From positions 248,001 to 312,000 of the forward strand of contig JADKHI010000001.1 in NCBI GenBank assembly GCA_016721825.1: a stretch of DNA of 64,000 nt, read 5' to 3'. The DNA comes from Flavobacteriales bacterium. GTDB lineage: Bacteria > Bacteroidota > Bacteroidia > Flavobacteriales_F > PHOS-HE28. Position 1 is the first letter of the stretch, and the number at the start of each line of letters is the position of its first letter. Positions 16,001 through 25,124 of this stretch are shown here, piece after piece. A model generated the notes under the pieces. That model was not told where the DNA came from, did no database searches, and saw nothing but the letters and a program-made list of their open reading frames with translations. The position numbers and the translations under genes are program-made.

Positions 16001-19000
16001 TTACTGGATCACCAACCGCTGGGTCATCGTCTGATCACCGGTCGTGACGTTGACCAGATACATGCCGTTGGCGACGCTACCGTTCAACTCGATCACCGTG
16101 TTGAGCGTGGTGCCGTTCACAGGGATGGAACGCGTTGCCACTCTCTTACCGACCATGTCAAAGATGTCCACGGTGGCCATGCTCACCTGTCCATCAAGTT
16201 GATCGACCGTCACGTACAACTGATCGCCTCGGTTGGGGTTCGGCCACATGGTCAGGATGGCAGCTCCCTGAGCTTCATCACCATCGTAGAACACGCGATC
16301 ATCGGAATCCGCCATGGCACTGCCTTGAGTTGAGCAGAACGGTGAAGCCAAGTTGTTCGTGATCGTCACCGGGCAAGTGGTACCATAAGGGCACCAAGTG
16401 GCTCCACCATCAAAGCTCGCACGCACCCGCACATTGTAGGTGTAAGTGCCGCAAAGCAAGGGTGCGGTGTACCATTGACCAAGTACCAGGGTACGCGTTG
16501 TCACAGAAGTGCTCCGGGTATATCCAGAGTTGGTCTCCGTAAGATCGAACCAGTAGCGATTCGCCTGTTGGGACACTCCGCCTACGATGCGGCTCGCTTG
16601 CTTGGCATAGATACGACCTGGTGCCCCAGCAGCACCAACCACTTTACCCGTCGCTCCGCAGCTATACTCGGTTCCTGGCAGCGTGACCAGATTGGTGAGC
16701 GGGCAGGCAGCCGCCTGTTGGTCGATCTTGAATCGGCAAGCACCACCCCACGCGCTGAACACACCGTTCACGCGACTACGCACCCTAATGTTGAGCAGAA
16801 TGTTCTGGGGTACGGGGTTGGTGACCAGCGCGCTGTAGTTCAGATGGCAGGCTGCTGTGGCACCCGGAGGGGCTCCCACGCTGGTATTCGCATGGCTTTG
16901 GTACACGAAGCGGTTGTACGTGCCGTCCGGATCGAACAGCCAGAACTCGTAACCATCATCCGCCAAGTTACCGTTGCTGCTGACCGGGTACTGAGCGCTC
17001 ACGGTTCCGTTCGGAGTTGCGATCAGGAACTGGTTCGGGATCCAATCCACCTTGTCACACTGTGCCTGGATCAACCCATCCGCTCCCACGGGGTCACAGA
17101 AAGGAATACCTACTTGGCTGGTTCCAGTGAACACTCCGTCGCCTGCATTGTCGATCACACGACGACCGGACTGGTCGGCCAGCACATAGCCACCGGTACT
17201 TCCGCTGCTCATGCCGTTCACATCGGTCACGATCAGTTGGAAACACCCGCCGATCGGGAGGCAAACGGTCTCGTTCGTAAGTGTATTGCTGGCATAAGGC
17301 CCCCCGGCATCGACCACACTGTTATTGCTGTTGTCAAGGATCTGCCAAGTGGTCTCACTACCCACGTTATCCGTGGCGATCGTAAGGATGTAGTTCGAGC
17401 AGTTCACCACCGGGATTCCAGCGCAGCTGCAATCGCTCTGGATCACATCATTCGTGGTCAACGGATTGTTGTCATTGCACACAGCACCTGGCTCAGGACC
17501 GTTCGCACAGATATCCAGCGCATCACAGGTGCCGTCGTTATCCGAATCACCCGAAGGAGTACCAGCGCACTGACAGTTGGCCTGATACACATCGTTCAGC
17601 GTACAGGCGTTGTTATCGTTGCAAGAAGTGCCGGGTAGCGTAGTTCCTCCGATCACACCCAAGCAGTCGATCAGCTGACCGGCGCATACGCAGTTCGCGT
17701 CGTACACATCGTTGCCCGTGGTGGCAAGACCATCATCGCAGGACGTACCGGGCTGGGCAGGGCCACCGGGAACTCCCAGACAGTCGTTGGGGAGCGTGCC
17801 AGCGCACACACAGTTCGCACCATACACATCGTTGCTGCTGTTCGCGTTGCCGTCATCGCAGGCAGTACCCGGAAGGGCTGTTCCACCGGCTACACCCAAG
17901 CAGTCGATCAGCTGGCCAGCGCACACGCAGTTCGCGCCGTACACATCGTTGCCCGTGGTGGCAAGACCATCATCGCAGGACGTACCGGGCTGGGCAGGGC
18001 CACCGGGAACTCCCAGACAGTCGTTGGGGAGCGTGCCAGCGCACACACAGTTCGCACCGTACACATCGTTGCTGCTGTTCGCGTTGCCGTCATCGCAGGC
18101 AGTACCCGGAAGGGCTGTTCCACCGGCTACACCCAAGCAGTCGATCAGCTGGCCAGCGCACACACAGTTCGCGCCGTACACATCGTTGCCGGTGGTGGCG
18201 AGACCATCATCGCATGAAGTGCCAGGAAGAGCGGTTCCGCCAGCTACGCCCAAGCAGTCGATCAGCTGGCCAGCGCACACGCAGTTCGCGCCGTACACAT
18301 CGTTGCCCGTGGTGGCAAGACCATCATCGCAGGACGTACCGGGCTGGGCAGGGCCACCGGGAACTCCCAGACAGTCGTTGGGGAGCGTGCCAGAGCACAC
18401 ACAGTTCGCGCCGTACACATCGTTGCTGCTGTTCGCGTTGCCGTCATCGCAGGCAGTACCCGGAAGGGCTGTTCCACCGGCCAGACCAAGGCAGTCGATC
18501 AGTTGGCCAGCGCACACGCAGTTCGCGCCGTACACATCGTTGCCCGTGGTGGCGAGACCATCATCGCAGGAAGTACCAGGCAGAGCGGTTCCGCCAGCTA
18601 CACCCAAGCAGTCGATCAGCTGGCCAGCGCACACGCAGTTCGCGCCGTACACATCATTGCCCGTGGTGGCAAGACCATCATCGCAGGACGTACCGGGCTG
18701 GGCAGGGCCACCGGGAACTCCCAGACAGTCGTTGGGGAGCGTGCCAGCGCACACACAGTTCGCACCGTACACATCGTTGCTGCTGTTCGCGTTGCCGTCA
18801 TCGCAGGCAGTACCCGGAAGGGCTGTTCCACCGGCCACACCAAGGCAGTCGATCAGTTGGCCAGCGCACACGCAGTTCGCGCCGTACACATCGTTGCCCG
18901 TGGTAGCGAGGCCATCATCACAGGAAGTGCCAGGCAGAGCGGTTCCGCCAGCTACACCCAAGCAGTCGATCAGCTGGCCGGCGCACACGCAGTTCGCGCC

Positions 19001-22000
19001 GTACACATCATTGCCCGTGGTGGCAAGACCATCATCGCAGGAAGTGCCAGGCTGAGCAGGGCCACCGGGAACACCCAGACAGTCGTTGGGGAGCGTGCCA
19101 GCGCACACACAATTCGCACCGTACACATCGTTGCTGCTGTTCGCGTTGCCGTCATCGCAGGCAGTACCCGGAAGGGCTGTTCCACCAGCCACACCAAGGC
19201 AGTCGATCAGCTGGCCAGCGCACACGCAGTTCGCGCCGTACACATCGTTACCCGTGGTGGCAAGACCATCATCGCATGAAGTGCCAGGAACAGCGGTTCC
19301 GCCAGCTACGCCCAAGCAGTCGATCAGCTGGCCGGCGCACACGCAGTTCGCGCCGTACACATCGTTGCCCGTGGTGGCAAGACCATCATCGCATGAAGTG
19401 CCAGGCAGAGCGGTTCCGCCAGCTACGCCCAAGCAGTCGATCAGCTGGCCGGCGCACACGCAGTTCGCGCCGTACACATCGTTGCCCGTGGTGGCAAGAC
19501 CATCATTACAGGCTGTACCGGGAAGAGCTGGTCCGCCAGCCACACCGAGACAGTCGATCAATTCACCCGCGCAAACGCAGTTCGCGCCATAAACGTCGTT
19601 GCCAGTGAGCGGGTTGTTGTCGTTGCAAGCGGTACCCGGCTGGGCAGGGCCACCAGGAACACCGAGACAGTCATTCGGCAAAACACCAGCGCATACACAG
19701 TTCGCTTGGTATACATCGTTGACCGTACCAGCGTTGCCATCATTGCACGCGCTACCTGGGATCGCTGTACCGCCAGGAACACCCAGGCAATCGCAGTTCG
19801 TGTTAACTGTTACTAAGGTAGCACCGCTCGTTGCACTGCAGCCGTTGCCGTTCGTGAACGTGACCGTGTAGCTACCTCCAGTGGTTACGCTGATACTCTG
19901 GTTCGTAGAACCACCAGGGTTCCAAACGTTACCCGTCGCACTGCTGCTGGTGAGCAGCACGCTGCCACCCGAACAGAATGTCGTCGGACCATCAGGCGTG
20001 ATGGTCGGAGGTGCGGGGGCCGGGTTCACAGTGACCACCGTTGGCTGGCTCGTTCCATTACACTGATTGGCGTTGGAGACAGTGACCGTATAGCTGCCAC
20101 TTGCAGTCGCACTGATGCTCTGGGTGGTCTGACCTCCAGGGCTCCATAAGTATGACGTTCCAGAAGTGCTTGTCAGTGTCACGCTACCACCGGCACAGAA
20201 GGTCGTAGGACCGCCAGCCGTGATCACAGCGGTAGGATTCAAGTTCACAGTTACGGTGGTGCCAGCGCTTGTGCCGCTGCAACCACCGGTGGTCACCTGC
20301 ACACTGTAGGTGCCGCTGCTGTTAACTGAGATGGCCTGAGTGGTCTGACCACCGGGGCTCCACAGATAGCTACCACCGGATGTGCTGGTCAACGTTACGC
20401 TACCACCAGCGCAGAAGGTCGTGGGACCACCGGCGGAGATCGTGGGAGTTGGAAGAGGGCTCACCGTAACGGTCGTGCCTGCGCTCGTGCCGCTGCAACC
20501 TCCGGTCGTCACCTGCACGCTGTAGGTGCCGCTGTTGTTAACTGAGATGGCCTGAGTGGTCTGACCACCGGGGCTCCACAGATAGCTACCACCGGATGTG
20601 CTGGTCAGCGTTACGCTACCACCAGCACAGAAGGTCGTGGGACCACCAGCAGAGATCGTAGGTGTCGGAAGAGGGTTCACTATTACCGTCGTTCCAGCAC
20701 TTGTGCCGCTGCAACCACCGGTGGTCACCTGCACGCTGTAGGTGCCGCTGGACGTCACCGAGATCGCTTGAGTGGTCTGGCCACCGGGGCTCCAGAGATA
20801 GCTACCACCGGATGTACTGGTCAGCGTTACGCTACCGCCAGCACAGAAGGTCGTAGGACCACCGGCGGAGATCGTGGGAGTTGGAAGAGGATTCACCGTA
20901 ACGGCCGTTCCAGCACTTGTGCCAGTGCAACCATTGGTCGTCACTTGTACGCTGTAGTTGCCGCTGGACGTCACCGAGATCGCTTGAGTGGTCTGGCCAC
21001 CGGGGCTCCAGAGATAGCTACCACCGGATGTGCTGGTCAGCGTTACGCTTCCACCTGCGCAGAAGGTCGTAGGACCACCGGCAGAGATCGTGGGTGTCGG
21101 AAGAGGGTTCACTGTTACCGTCGTACCAGCGCTCGTGCCGCTGCAACCATTGGTCGTCACTTGTACGCTGTAGGTGCCGCTGGACGTCACCGAGATCGCT
21201 TGAGTGGTCTGGCCACCGGGGCTCCAGAGGTAGCTGCCGCCAGCCGTGCTGGTCAAGGTCACGCTGCCACCTGCGCAGAAGGTCGTAGGACCCCCGCCAG
21301 AGATCGTGGGTGTCGGAAGAGGGTTCACTGTGACCGTCGTACCAGCGCTCGTGCCGCTGCAACCATTGGTCGTCACTTGTACGCTGTAGGTGCCGCTGGA
21401 CGTCACCGAGATCGCTTGAGTGGTCTGGCCACCGGGGCTCCAGAGGTAGCTGCCGCCAGCCGTGCTGGTCAAGGTCACGCTGCCACCAGCGCAGAAGGTC
21501 GTTGGGCCACCAGCAGAGATCGTAGGCGTGGGAAGAGGATTAACGGTCACTGACACGTTCTGGTTCACGTTGCCGCAAGCATTGCTGACCGCAACGTTGT
21601 ATGTGCCGGTCGCAGCGCCCGAAACGGTCGCATTCGCTGTGCCACCATTGGTGAATGTACCTGTACCGCTCCACAAGAATGTCAAAGGCGCAGTTCCGGT
21701 GGCAGTAGCATTCAAATTGAGGGTAGAGCCCGCGCAAATGGGGCTGTTGCTGGTCGCACCGGTGATCTGGGCAGGAATGCAGGTCACACAAGGTCCGAGA
21801 TCGACCTGGTTCGCGTCGATCACACCGGTCCTGGCAGCTCCGTTCAGGGAAACGTAGTAGTTCCGGTTGTTCGCTCCAGTGAACACGTCATTGACAATGG
21901 AGAAGTTGGTACAGACTGACACGCTGGATGCCGTGATCGTGGCTACCGTGATCCATGCATCCGCTGGCAGGCTTGCAAGGCAGCCCCCATCACCATAAAT

Positions 22001-22387
22001 GGCCTGAAGCTGAGAAGATCCGAAACCATTATAAGTCCGGTACTTGTATGTCGCATCCGTGACCGTGGCCGAGGCCCCGAGGGGAATGGCGGTCTGGATG
22101 TCATCCGTTGGACAGAACGCGGTGGTATTTGCCCCTCCCAATGTGGCGGGAGAAAGCGTCCCGTCCTGGTTGCGGTACCGGATCGTAAATGTCAATGTGC
22201 TTAGAACCTCAGCGAAGGATGCTCCATTGGACCGCAGCTTCACATCCATAGTATTGGTGACACTCCCCGGAACAAGGTCAATGTCCACGGAGGTCGGCAA
22301 CTGGGCCTTGAGCGCGGAAACGCTCAGGATGGTCCCAACAAGGAAAGCGCACGTTCGCGCCCAGGACGAGGGAAAGAAATTCTTCAT
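16001..22387 (-). CDS. Giant secreted repeat protein with Ig-like and 4-Cys repeats and T9SS sorting domain
   Basis: 2128 aa. In order: signal peptide (1-28); a ~170 aa beta module ending N-Y-Y-V-S-L-N-G-A-A-R-T-G-V-I, shared with the 259 aa protein at 32135-32914; one divergent Ig-like repeat and eight 72-residue Ig-like repeats (T-T-F-C-A-G-G-S-V-T-L-T-S); nineteen ~39-residue repeats with four cysteines each (D-C-L-G...C-D-D-G...N-D-V-Y-G-A-N-C-V-C-A-G) plus one degenerate copy; a T-D-x-x-x-x-E-T-x-W module; two Fn3-like segments; and a type-A T9SS sorting domain (M-W-P-N-P-N-R-G-D through M-Y-L-V-N-V). Repeats suggest a long surface fibre or adhesin stiffened by disulphides. The ATG at 22387 is chosen over one 45 nt upstream because it starts at the signal peptide. 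It is the last gene of the secreted block. Confidence 0.87.
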   Translation of the reverse strand: MKNFFPSSWARTCAFLVGTILSVSALKAQLPTSVDIDLVPGSVTNTMDVKLRSNGASFAEVLSTLTFTIRYRNQDGTLSPATLGGANTTAFCPTDDIQTAIPLGASATVTDATYKYRTYNGFGSSQLQAIYGDGGCLASLPADAWITVATITASSVSVCTNFSIVNDVFTGANNRNYYVSLNGAARTGVIDANQVDLGPCVTCIPAQITGATSNSPICAGSTLNLNATATGTAPLTFLWSGTGTFTNGGTANATVSGAATGTYNVAVSNACGNVNQNVSVTVNPLPTPTISAGGPTTFCAGGSVTLTSTAGGSYLWSPGGQTTQAISVTSSGTYSVQVTTNGCSGTSAGTTVTVNPLPTPTISGGGPTTFCAGGSVTLTSTAGGSYLWSPGGQTTQAISVTSSGTYSVQVTTNGCSGTSAGTTVTVNPLPTPTISAGGPTTFCAGGSVTLTSTSGGSYLWSPGGQTTQAISVTSSGNYSVQVTTNGCTGTSAGTAVTVNPLPTPTISAGGPTTFCAGGSVTLTSTSGGSYLWSPGGQTTQAISVTSSGTYSVQVTTGGCSGTSAGTTVIVNPLPTPTISAGGPTTFCAGGSVTLTSTSGGSYLWSPGGQTTQAISVNNSGTYSVQVTTGGCSGTSAGTTVTVSPLPTPTISAGGPTTFCAGGSVTLTSTSGGSYLWSPGGQTTQAISVNSSGTYSVQVTTGGCSGTSAGTTVTVNLNPTAVITAGGPTTFCAGGSVTLTSTSGTSYLWSPGGQTTQSISATASGSYTVTVSNANQCNGTSQPTVVTVNPAPAPPTITPDGPTTFCSGGSVLLTSSSATGNVWNPGGSTNQSISVTTGGSYTVTFTNGNGCSATSGATLVTVNTNCDCLGVPGGTAIPGSACNDGNAGTVNDVYQANCVCAGVLPNDCLGVPGGPAQPGTACNDNNPLTGNDVYGANCVCAGELIDCLGVAGGPALPGTACNDGLATTGNDVYGANCVCAGQLIDCLGVAGGTALPGTSCDDGLATTGNDVYGANCVCAGQLIDCLGVAGGTAVPGTSCDDGLATTGNDVYGANCVCAGQLIDCLGVAGGTALPGTACDDGNANSSNDVYGANCVCAGTLPNDCLGVPGGPAQPGTSCDDGLATTGNDVYGANCVCAGQLIDCLGVAGGTALPGTSCDDGLATTGNDVYGANCVCAGQLIDCLGVAGGTALPGTACDDGNANSSNDVYGANCVCAGTLPNDCLGVPGGPAQPGTSCDDGLATTGNDVYGANCVCAGQLIDCLGVAGGTALPGTSCDDGLATTGNDVYGANCVCAGQLIDCLGLAGGTALPGTACDDGNANSSNDVYGANCVCSGTLPNDCLGVPGGPAQPGTSCDDGLATTGNDVYGANCVCAGQLIDCLGVAGGTALPGTSCDDGLATTGNDVYGANCVCAGQLIDCLGVAGGTALPGTACDDGNANSSNDVYGANCVCAGTLPNDCLGVPGGPAQPGTSCDDGLATTGNDVYGANCVCAGQLIDCLGVAGGTALPGTACDDGNANSSNDVYGANCVCAGTLPNDCLGVPGGPAQPGTSCDDGLATTGNDVYDANCVCAGQLIDCLGVIGGTTLPGTSCNDNNACTLNDVYQANCQCAGTPSGDSDNDGTCDALDICANGPEPGAVCNDNNPLTTNDVIQSDCSCAGIPVVNCSNYILTIATDNVGSETTWQILDNSNNSVVDAGGPYASNTLTNETVCLPIGGCFQLIVTDVNGMSSGSTGGYVLADQSGRRVIDNAGDGVFTGTSQVGIPFCDPVGADGLIQAQCDKVDWIPNQFLIATPNGTVSAQYPVSSNGNLADDGYEFWLFDPDGTYNRFVYQSHANTSVGAPPGATAACHLNYSALVTNPVPQNILLNIRVRSRVNGVFSAWGGACRFKIDQQAAACPLTNLVTLPGTEYSCGATGKVVGAAGAPGRIYAKQASRIVGGVSQQANRYWFDLTETNSGYTRSTSVTTRTLVLGQWYTAPLLCGTYTYNVRVRASFDGGATWCPYGTTCPVTITNNLASPFCSTQGSAMADSDDRVFYDGDEAQGAAILTMWPNPNRGDQLYVTVDQLDGQVSMATVDIFDMVGKRVATRSIPVNGTTLNTVIELNGSVANGMYLVNVTTGDQTMTQRLVIQ
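17549..19797 (-). repeat. Nineteen tandem ~117-bp coding repeats with 354-bp higher-order period
   Basis: Within the giant gene. Unit copies encode 39-40 residues and differ little at DNA level. Three unit types recur in fixed order: a G-G-P-A-Q-P-G type, a G-G-T-A-L-P-G-T-S type and a D-D-G-N-A-N-S-S type, making a 118-codon (354 bp) composite repeated about four times, the last lacking its middle unit. This points to recent unequal crossing-over. The repetition also keeps long antisense frames open, which are not genes. Copy number from assembly may be wrong. Confidence 0.9.
19806..21541 (-). repeat. Eight tandem 216-bp Ig-like coding repeats
   Basis: Within the giant gene. Each unit encodes ~72 residues with P-T-P-T-I-S-A-G-G-P-T-T-F-C-A-G-G, S-Y-L-W-S-P-G-G-Q-T-T-Q and Y-S-V-Q-V-T-T-x-G-C. 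The first six are near identical; the last two, nearest the Cys-repeats, are diverged. Two cysteines per unit could form the domain's disulphide. Confidence 0.9.
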
Positions 22388-22454
22388 GAGGCTGTGGTTA
22401 GGGTCGATCCGGTAGGTCGGCAGATGGGGCAATTTATTGGAACGAACGATCCCT

Positions 22455-23174
22455 TCAAGGGATCTGCTGTAAACGAATGTTAGTTGGCACGCTTCCGCCT
22501 ATGGTCTGAAGGATCGGATCTCGGTCATTACCGTTGCCCGTGTACTTCACAAGGCCGTCCATGGAGCAATCCTCCAAGAAGTATCCGGAAACCACGTTGC
22601 TCGGGACCGTTCCTCCTACAGCGGCGAGGATGACGTCGCGGTCGTTGTCCGTTCCTGTGTACTTCACCATGCCGTTCAGCACACTGTTACCCATCCAAAG
22701 GGCCGAGTTGGCCCCAACGGTGCGCCGAGCTTCCGTGCCATATGTCGCGGTGCTGGTCAAGCTCAGGTCCACGGATGTGGATGTTGTGCTGAAGGTCATC
22801 GCTGTAGCGGTCATACACCCTAAGTGATTCCTATGACGCACCACGAGGTAATAGTTGCCGCTGGGAGCCATGAATGTAAGCTGACCACCCGAGGCCGCTA
22901 CGATGGACCCGTTCCGCAGGACCAGACCATTCCGAGCAGCCACAATTGCCGTTGGATCCGTCCCACTGCGTAATTCAAGATGCACCCAATCAACTGGAGC
23001 AGAGGTCCCTGTCGTGCTCAGCAGGGCGGGCGAGGTCGTTTCTCCCCCACCTCCACCTGCCTGCGACATACCAAGGGCCGAATAGGGCTCTTGCAGTGGG
23101 ACCAGTCCCAAAGTGCGCAGATCATCACGCATGAGACCGGTGAGCTGATCATAGGCACCCTCCAAGAAGACCTT
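22455..23174 (-). other. Shared C-terminal module, copy 1 (protein domain)
   Basis: About 239 residues: V-F-L-E-G-A-Y start, V-D-W-V-H-L-E-L-R-S, V-V-R-H-R-N-H-L-G, A-T-Y-G-T-E-A-R, then a 39-residue duplication carrying V-K-Y-T-G-x-x-N-D-R-D twice and a final Q-Q-I-P. Copies 2 and 3 are at 28522-29250 and 51864-52590. Confidence 0.85.
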
Positions 23175-25055
23175 GGCGTTCAATGGAAGCGCATTGTTCA
23201 CCGTTACCAAGGCTGGTACCCGAGTGCTTGAGCAGACCTTGTCCGGGGTGCTCACCTCCCAATCGTAGCAGTACGGGTAGGCAGCTACACCCACATTCGT
23301 GGTCTTGATGGAAAGAACGTTCGGGATCGTGTACGGGAAATTCACTCCAGATGAGGAACTGTTGCGATAAAGGTTGCGCAGGGTGTTGGTCACATACAAG
23401 CGCATGTTGTTGGCTTGCGGAACGTTCAAGTTCAATGTCACACGCTGGTTACCTACGGGCACGTTCACGGTTGCTTGGGCGATGAAGGACCCATCTTCGC
23501 CCAGGACCTGGAAAGTACGGTTACCAGCTACTGTTGCATAGACCCGAACGGATTTGATCGTCAGTGGCTTATAGGCATCGAACACGAGGTACTCGTCATT
23601 CGAGCTGTACCCTCCGCCTCCCGTGTTCGTTGGCTTACCGATGTAGCCGGTGATACCCGATTGGATGGCATTCGATTCGCACCAGAAGGTGGTGCTCTGC
23701 GAAATGGAAGGGGTATTGAACGGGGAGCCTGTCCCGACCTGAGAGCCTCCAACCTGCGCATCGTACCATCGAATGGAACTTCCTGTAGCTGAAAGGCTGG
23801 CACTACCGGGAGCGCTCAAGGTAGCCCCCGTGGCCGTAGGTGTGCCGGCGTTCAGCACCGTCACCGCATATGGCAAAGAGGTCATGGTACCGCAGGGATT
23901 GGTCACGGAAACGGTATAGTTCCCGGCCTGGCTCACCACTATGCTCCGCGTGGTGGCACCCGTGTTCCAGAGATAGGAATAACCTGCATTCTGGCAGGTC
24001 AGGGTCACGTTCTCGCCAGCGCAGAGCACCGGGTCCCGGTCGGTGATGATCGCGCACGTGCCACCACTGTTCGCAGCGCTTTGCTGGGTCAGCGTGATGG
24101 GGATGGCCGTCCAGTTGTTGTTCTCGTTCTCTTCGAGGAAGTTATCCAACGGATCCACCTCCGCAACGATCCAGTAGTTGCCGTTGCAGGTTCCGGGTGG
24201 AATGTTGATCCACATGCCGTCGAGGCTCTCGCTGTACACATCCTCCCACCCTGCGCTGATGCCTTGGCTGATGGGGCTGCAGTTGTAGGCCTGACCACCG
24301 AGCCCGAAATTGGCGAACTGGCCTTGGGTGTTCAGCATTGTACCTTGATTGTACAAATGGTTGTTGCGGCAGTGACCGGGGGCGCTGGTGGTGTTCGTGC
24401 AGGAATAATAGTCCATGAGGCAAAATCCGACCTTGGCACCGGAACCAACGATGGGCCAGTTCCGTGGGTCAGGCTCGCTGGCGATCTCCAACCGCAGGGT
24501 AAAGGTCACCCAGTCATCCACGTGGTTGTGGCCGTGTGATGGATGATAGGTCATGGTCCCAGCGAAACGCTCGGTGAACTGCATACTGTTGCCAGCCTTC
24601 TTGTAGATCCGCTGAACGACCAGCTGCTTGGTGATGCCGCTGTTCGGACAAGCCAAGGTCGCGGTCGAGTTCGGGTCCGAAACGCTGAACGTATCGGTAC
24701 CACAGATGTACCAACGTAACCCGTCCTTGTCCACACCACGGAAGTTCAATGGTCCGTGACCAATGTTCGGCGTTGCCCCGGTAACACGCAGTCGACCGTC
24801 ATTCCCACTGCAGCCACCGCTACAGACCTGCGCATACTCACTCGGGCCGCTCGCGTAGGACTGCAATGCCTTCCACGCGATCATCACATCGGGTCGCAGT
24901 TCGCAGTTCGTTTGGCCCGTGGTCTCGCAGAGGCAGCTGGTGGCTCCAGTGTTGGTTCCGTTGGGGCTGTTAATGCCGGTCACTGAGCATTGGGCCCAAG
25001 ATGCACCGACCAACAGTACAGGGACGACTGCTGATAGAACGTAACGTAAGTTCAT
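22455..25055 (-). CDS. Secreted lysyl-oxidase-like protein with Ig-like domains and shared C-terminal module
   Basis: 866 aa. Signal peptide 1-22. Residues ~50-325 resemble a lysyl oxidase catalytic domain: copper-ligand motif H174-G-H176-N-H178; K208 in G-A-K-V-G-F-C-L-M-D, matching the cofactor lysine context of animal enzymes; Q-G-I-S-A-G-W-E-D-V-Y274, matching the cofactor tyrosine; then W-I-N-I-P-P-G and the E-V-D-P...E-N-E-N-N-N ending. Such enzymes oxidise lysine side chains to aldehydes that cross-link proteins. Then come an Ig-like domain (~338-408), a second Ig-like stretch (~410-470), a ~130 aa beta region and the ~240 aa C-terminal module. No T9SS sorting domain is visible. Start ATG at 25055 begins the signal peptide. 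The stop codon sits in the loop of a small palindrome (22448-22464). Confidence 0.75.
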   Translation of the reverse strand: MNLRYVLSAVVPVLLVGASWAQCSVTGINSPNGTNTGATSCLCETTGQTNCELRPDVMIAWKALQSYASGPSEYAQVCSGGCSGNDGRLRVTGATPNIGHGPLNFRGVDKDGLRWYICGTDTFSVSDPNSTATLACPNSGITKQLVVQRIYKKAGNSMQFTERFAGTMTYHPSHGHNHVDDWVTFTLRLEIASEPDPRNWPIVGSGAKVGFCLMDYYSCTNTTSAPGHCRNNHLYNQGTMLNTQGQFANFGLGGQAYNCSPISQGISAGWEDVYSESLDGMWINIPPGTCNGNYWIVAEVDPLDNFLEENENNNWTAIPITLTQQSAANSGGTCAIITDRDPVLCAGENVTLTCQNAGYSYLWNTGATTRSIVVSQAGNYTVSVTNPCGTMTSLPYAVTVLNAGTPTATGATLSAPGSASLSATGSSIRWYDAQVGGSQVGTGSPFNTPSISQSTTFWCESNAIQSGITGYIGKPTNTGGGGYSSNDEYLVFDAYKPLTIKSVRVYATVAGNRTFQVLGEDGSFIAQATVNVPVGNQRVTLNLNVPQANNMRLYVTNTLRNLYRNSSSSGVNFPYTIPNVLSIKTTNVGVAAYPYCYDWEVSTPDKVCSSTRVPALVTVNNALPLNAKVFLEGAYDQLTGLMRDDLRTLGLVPLQEPYSALGMSQAGGGGGETTSPALLSTTGTSAPVDWVHLELRSGTDPTAIVAARNGLVLRNGSIVAASGGQLTFMAPSGNYYLVVRHRNHLGCMTATAMTFSTTSTSVDLSLTSTATYGTEARRTVGANSALWMGNSVLNGMVKYTGTDNDRDVILAAVGGTVPSNVVSGYFLEDCSMDGLVKYTGNGNDRDPILQTIGGSVPTNIRLQQIP

Positions 25056-25124
25056 GTAGGGAAACCTTTGATTCAAGGATGGGCAAGGTACCTCTAACCG
25101 GACCTTCTGGTCAATAGCGGCCGG

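Noticed and set aside
17712..19055. Long plus-strand open frames (up to 447 codons) across the Cys-repeat array
   Set aside because: They are antisense to the giant gene and stay open only because a stop-free repeat unit is copied many times; the encoded Pro/Ser-rich text has no domain or signal.
17549..19797. CRISPR array
   Set aside because: The repeats are ~117 bp, directly adjacent without spacers, in frame and coding.
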